A stretch of DNA of 9,029 nt from positions 1 to 9,029 of the forward strand of contig CACZPA010000127.1 of assembly GCA_902782895.1 (NCBI GenBank), in the 5' to 3' direction. Positions 7,227 through 9,029 of the stretch are shown piece after piece (within the stretch, counting starts at the first letter, position 1; the number at the start of each line of letters is the position of its first letter). This DNA comes from an uncultured Eubacteriales bacterium (GTDB taxonomy: Bacteria; Bacillota; Clostridia; Lachnospirales; Bianqueaceae). The notes beneath the pieces were generated by a model. It searched no databases. It was not told the origin of the DNA and worked only from the letters and a program-made list of their open reading frames with translations. Both the position numbers and the translations under genes were made by a program.

Positions 7227-8193
7227 GAGCAGTATCCTGATCTACGGAATCTTCAACCGATTCCGACTCCTGTGCGCCGATTTCAGCTTTAGCGAGCGCC
7301 TGTGTCCATCTCCTCCTGCGCTCTCCGGATCTCTCCAGAAAACGCTTCATGCCTTCTTTATCAGAAGCCTCCATCAAGGTCAGGAATTCGGTAAATTCGA
7401 TGGAAAAATCACGCAGCTTCTTTGTCAAGGCAACGGAATTCATCATAAAAAGCTCTGTCCAAAGGTCCGTATTGATATCCGCGACACGGGTTGAATCCCG
7501 GAAGCTCCCGCCCGTATAGGCAATCACCTCATCATCGCCTTCCCAGGAATTCATCAGCACGGAGGCGAGTACATGCGGAAGATGGCTGGTATAAGCGATC
7601 AGCTCATCATGCAGCATCGGATCGACTTTACGGATACGCGCAAAACCGCAGATCCGCGCAAAGCTGTACATCTTGCGGATGGTTTCCGGAGTATTGCGCT
7701 CCGTCGGCGTCAGAATAAACGTCGCGCCAAGGAACATTTCCGCATTGCCGTTCTCATATCCGGTCTTCTCCCGGCCGGCCATCGGATGCGTCCCGATGAA
7801 CTCAACGCCATCAGGAACCGCCTTCTGCGCCTCTTCCACAAAGCTTCCCTTAAGGCCGCAGACGTCCATCACAACCGTACCCGGCCGCAGCGCGGCGCTG
7901 TGATCCATCAGGAAACGGATCATGCCGGCAGGATACAGCGACATAATAATAAGTCCCGCGTCCGCGAGAAGCCTGTCTACATGCTCTATATCCGATACAA
8001 CAGCACCGTCCCCGATCCCATGATCCGCGAGCGCGATCCGGATCGGCTCTTCTGAGCGGTCAACTGCCGTAATACGGATCTCTTCGGAATACTCCCGGAG
8101 AGCCTTAACGATCGATCCGCCGATCAATCCCAGTCCGACAATGCAGACTCCGCTGGAAACGATCTCGGGAAGTCTGCGGTTTTCCCTGTTCAT
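7216..8193 (-). CDS. tyrA: Prephenate dehydrogenase
   Basis: TyrA oxidatively decarboxylates prephenate to 4-hydroxyphenylpyruvate, the tyrosine precursor, using NAD(P)+. The 325-residue protein begins with a Rossmann fold: GLGLIGGS at 20-27, and an acidic residue (D45) at the end of the second strand, which favours NAD+. The prephenate dehydrogenase signature follows: GTHPMAGREKTGYENG from 134 with H136 as the probable catalytic histidine, SHLPHVLAS with H207, and GGSFRDSTRVADINTDLW with R236 for substrate binding. Unlike B. subtilis TyrA there is no ACT domain after the catalytic core. Instead the C-terminus is a basic stretch (ERRRRW) and an acidic, probably disordered tail of about 25 residues. 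The ATG at 8193 is preceded by a GAGAGG-containing site. It is the first gene of the aromatic block, just 20 bases after a hairpin that follows rpmF. Confidence 0.96.
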   Translation of the reverse strand: MNRENRRLPEIVSSGVCIVGLGLIGGSIVKALREYSEEIRITAVDRSEEPIRIALADHGIGDGAVVSDIEHVDRLLADAGLIIMSLYPAGMIRFLMDHSAALRPGTVVMDVCGLKGSFVEEAQKAVPDGVEFIGTHPMAGREKTGYENGNAEMFLGATFILTPTERNTPETIRKMYSFARICGFARIRKVDPMLHDELIAYTSHLPHVLASVLMNSWEGDDEVIAYTGGSFRDSTRVADINTDLWTELFMMNSVALTKKLRDFSIEFTEFLTLMEASDKEGMKRFLERSGERRRRWTQALAKAEIGAQESESVEDSVDQDTAHGE

Positions 8194-8209
8194 TCTGCCT
8201 ACCTCTCTT

Positions 8210-8242
8210 ACAAACAGAGCCCCGGATACCTCCGGGGCTCTG
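8210..8242 (-). terminator. Rho-independent terminator or attenuator between rpmF and tyrA
   Basis: On the minus strand a perfect 12-bp GC-rich stem (arms 8231-8242 and 8215-8226) closes a GGTA loop and is followed by TTTGT. The stem begins nine bases after the rpmF stop. The tail is not U-rich in the plus direction, so it acts, if at all, on minus-strand transcripts. The U tract is short and interrupted, which suggests incomplete termination. Only about 20 bases separate it from the tyrA ATG, so it leaves no space for a promoter in between. Confidence 0.7.
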
Positions 8243-8250
8243 GAAGAATC

Positions 8251-8439
8251 TTATTCCTCCGCTGCCTTAAGAACCTGTCTCTTATTGTAGGTCCCGCACT
8301 TCGGACATACACGGTGAGGCATGATCAAAGCACCGCACTTGCTGCATCTTGCCAAGCTGGGCGTGGAAAGCTTCCAGTTTGCTTTTCTCTTATCGCGTCT
8401 TGCCTTAGATACTTTACCCTTAGGTCCAATTGCTCCCAT
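8251..8439 (-). CDS. rpmF: Large-subunit ribosomal protein bL32
   Basis: This 62-residue protein is bL32, a small component of the 50S subunit. It shows the family core SKARRDKRKANWKL in the basic N-terminal half, then a zinc ribbon with C32 and C35 (CSKCGALIMPHRV) and C45 and C48 (CPKCG), so it is the zinc-binding four-cysteine form. The N-terminus, MGAIGPKGKV, differs slightly from the common MAxxPKxK. The start ATG has an ideal AGGAGGTG site that overlaps the last codons and stop of yceD, and the two genes are separated by two bases. The pairing of yceD with rpmF is widely conserved in bacteria. What follows differs from the common plsX-acpP order: here it is a hairpin, then tyrA. Confidence 0.98.
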   Translation of the reverse strand: MGAIGPKGKVSKARRDKRKANWKLSTPSLARCSKCGALIMPHRVCPKCGTYNKRQVLKAAEE

Positions 8440-8441
8440 AG

Positions 8442-8993
8442 TTACACCTCCTGCCCATCCTGGTTATTATGAGCCTTAAGCAGTGACCGCAGCGAATCCC
8501 AGGCGGGACTCCCCTCATCTGACAGATCACAGCCGCAAGGCCCTTCATTCAAATTATGTCCGCATTTAGGACACAGCCCCTTACAATCCGGCTTGCAGAG
8601 CACTTTCATCGGGATGCCCAGACTGATCTCTCCGTCGATGAACTCCGTAAGATCCAGCATCGTCCCGTCAAAAGCCTCGGCCTCAGCATCGTCGTCTGTC
8701 TCAAGTCCGGCGAGCTCCCGGCTCTGGATAAAGCGCTGTTCAAACTGCAGCTTCAGTGGAACGCGGACAGGCTCCATACAACGGCTGCAGGGCATCTGCA
8801 AAGTCAGCTCCATCTGACCGGAGCACCGAAGCGCCTTACCGTCCAGATTCTCAATCACTCCCTTAACATGCGGCTTAACCAGTATCGGATAAGTCTCATG
8901 GCCGAAACGCACAGATTCCGTATCCAGCGTCTCATCAACGGGGATGACATTCTGGGGATCCGCTAACAGATTACGTACATCATAACACAGCAT
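8442..8993 (-). CDS. yceD: YceD/DUF177 family protein, 23S rRNA accumulation factor
   Basis: YceD family proteins are encoded just upstream of rpmF and have been linked to accumulation of 23S rRNA; the biochemical role is not well defined. The 183-residue protein is complete. It has a CSRC motif at residues 69-72 within MPCSRCMEPVRVPL, typical of DUF177. A cysteine-rich segment follows (C133, C137, C141, C144, C153, C155: CKPDCKGLCPKCGHNL then CGCD), and a closing SPAWDSLRSLL that matches the conserved end of the family. An acidic stretch near residues 98-110 separates the halves. The ATG has AAAGGAGG six bases upstream, a near-perfect ribosome binding site, and a TATAAT box lies just beyond. 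The cysteine pairs suggest metal binding, but this is inference. Confidence 0.93.
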   Translation of the reverse strand: MLCYDVRNLLADPQNVIPVDETLDTESVRFGHETYPILVKPHVKGVIENLDGKALRCSGQMELTLQMPCSRCMEPVRVPLKLQFEQRFIQSRELAGLETDDDAEAEAFDGTMLDLTEFIDGEISLGIPMKVLCKPDCKGLCPKCGHNLNEGPCGCDLSDEGSPAWDSLRSLLKAHNNQDGQEV

Positions 8994-9022
8994 AGCAAAC
9001 CTCCTTTGCGAGCCACTTTAAC

Positions 9023-9028
9023 ATTATA
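9023..9028 (-). promoter_or_regulatory. Probable -10 box of the yceD-rpmF promoter
   Basis: The minus strand reads TATAAT, a perfect sigma-A -10 match, 29 bases upstream of the yceD ATG. Transcription would start near 9015-9017, leaving a short leader of roughly 20-25 bases holding the AAAGGAGG site. The -35 region lies beyond the window edge, so the promoter cannot be confirmed. It is the only convincing promoter element I found for the whole minus-strand series. Confidence 0.5.
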
Positions 9029-9029
9029 A

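Noticed and set aside
8284..8289. A TACAAT string in rpmF as a -10 box for tyrA
   Set aside because: No -35-like element lies at the right distance, the string encodes the conserved TYNK residues of L32, and the hairpin lies downstream of it.
1..9029. UGA reassigned to tryptophan across the genome
   Set aside because: TGG encodes Trp throughout the other genes, none of them has an internal TGA, and reading TGA as Trp would extend PheA out of frame into rnhA and fuse NrdR to AddA.

Overview
This window looks like ordinary chromosome of a low-to-mid G+C Firmicute, most likely a Clostridia member close to Lachnospiraceae. That lineage call is inference from protein character: an AddA-type helicase-nuclease, the NrdR repressor, a short FMN-type chorismate synthase, a bifunctional AroQ-prephenate dehydratase P-protein, strong GGAGG ribosome binding sites and a four-cysteine L32. 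All ten recognisable genes are on the minus strand and are packed almost without gaps, so transcription runs from high to low coordinates. Long plus-strand open frames are shadows of these genes. I see no tRNA, rRNA, CRISPR array, insertion sequence or phage gene.

From right to left: (1) at 8442-8993 and 8251-8439 is the ribosome-related pair yceD-rpmF, with a -10-like box at the window edge. (2) A perfect 12-bp hairpin with a short U-rich tail sits between rpmF and the next gene. (3) At 3708-8193 are tyrA, aroA, aroC and pheA, which cover the last shikimate steps and both chorismate branches to the Phe and Tyr precursors. (4) At 1-3736 is a nucleic-acid block: rnhA (interrupted), a dCMP deaminase, nrdR and the first 734 codons of addA, which runs off the left edge.

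The aromatic block is a coherent unit. AroA makes EPSP and AroC makes chorismate. The mutase domain of PheA makes prephenate, its dehydratase domain makes phenylpyruvate, and TyrA diverts prephenate to 4-hydroxyphenylpyruvate. Four successive junctions (tyrA/aroA, aroA/aroC, aroC/pheA, pheA/rnhA) overlap by 8-29 bases, which suggests translational coupling. The downstream block links nucleotide supply (dCMP deaminase, NrdR) with DNA repair (AddA, RNase HI).

The one real anomaly is rnhA: codon 87 is TGA exactly where a tryptophan is expected, and the rest of a good RNase HI continues in the same frame. I did not find an undescribed system here. The remaining findings are modest points about regulation and gene order.
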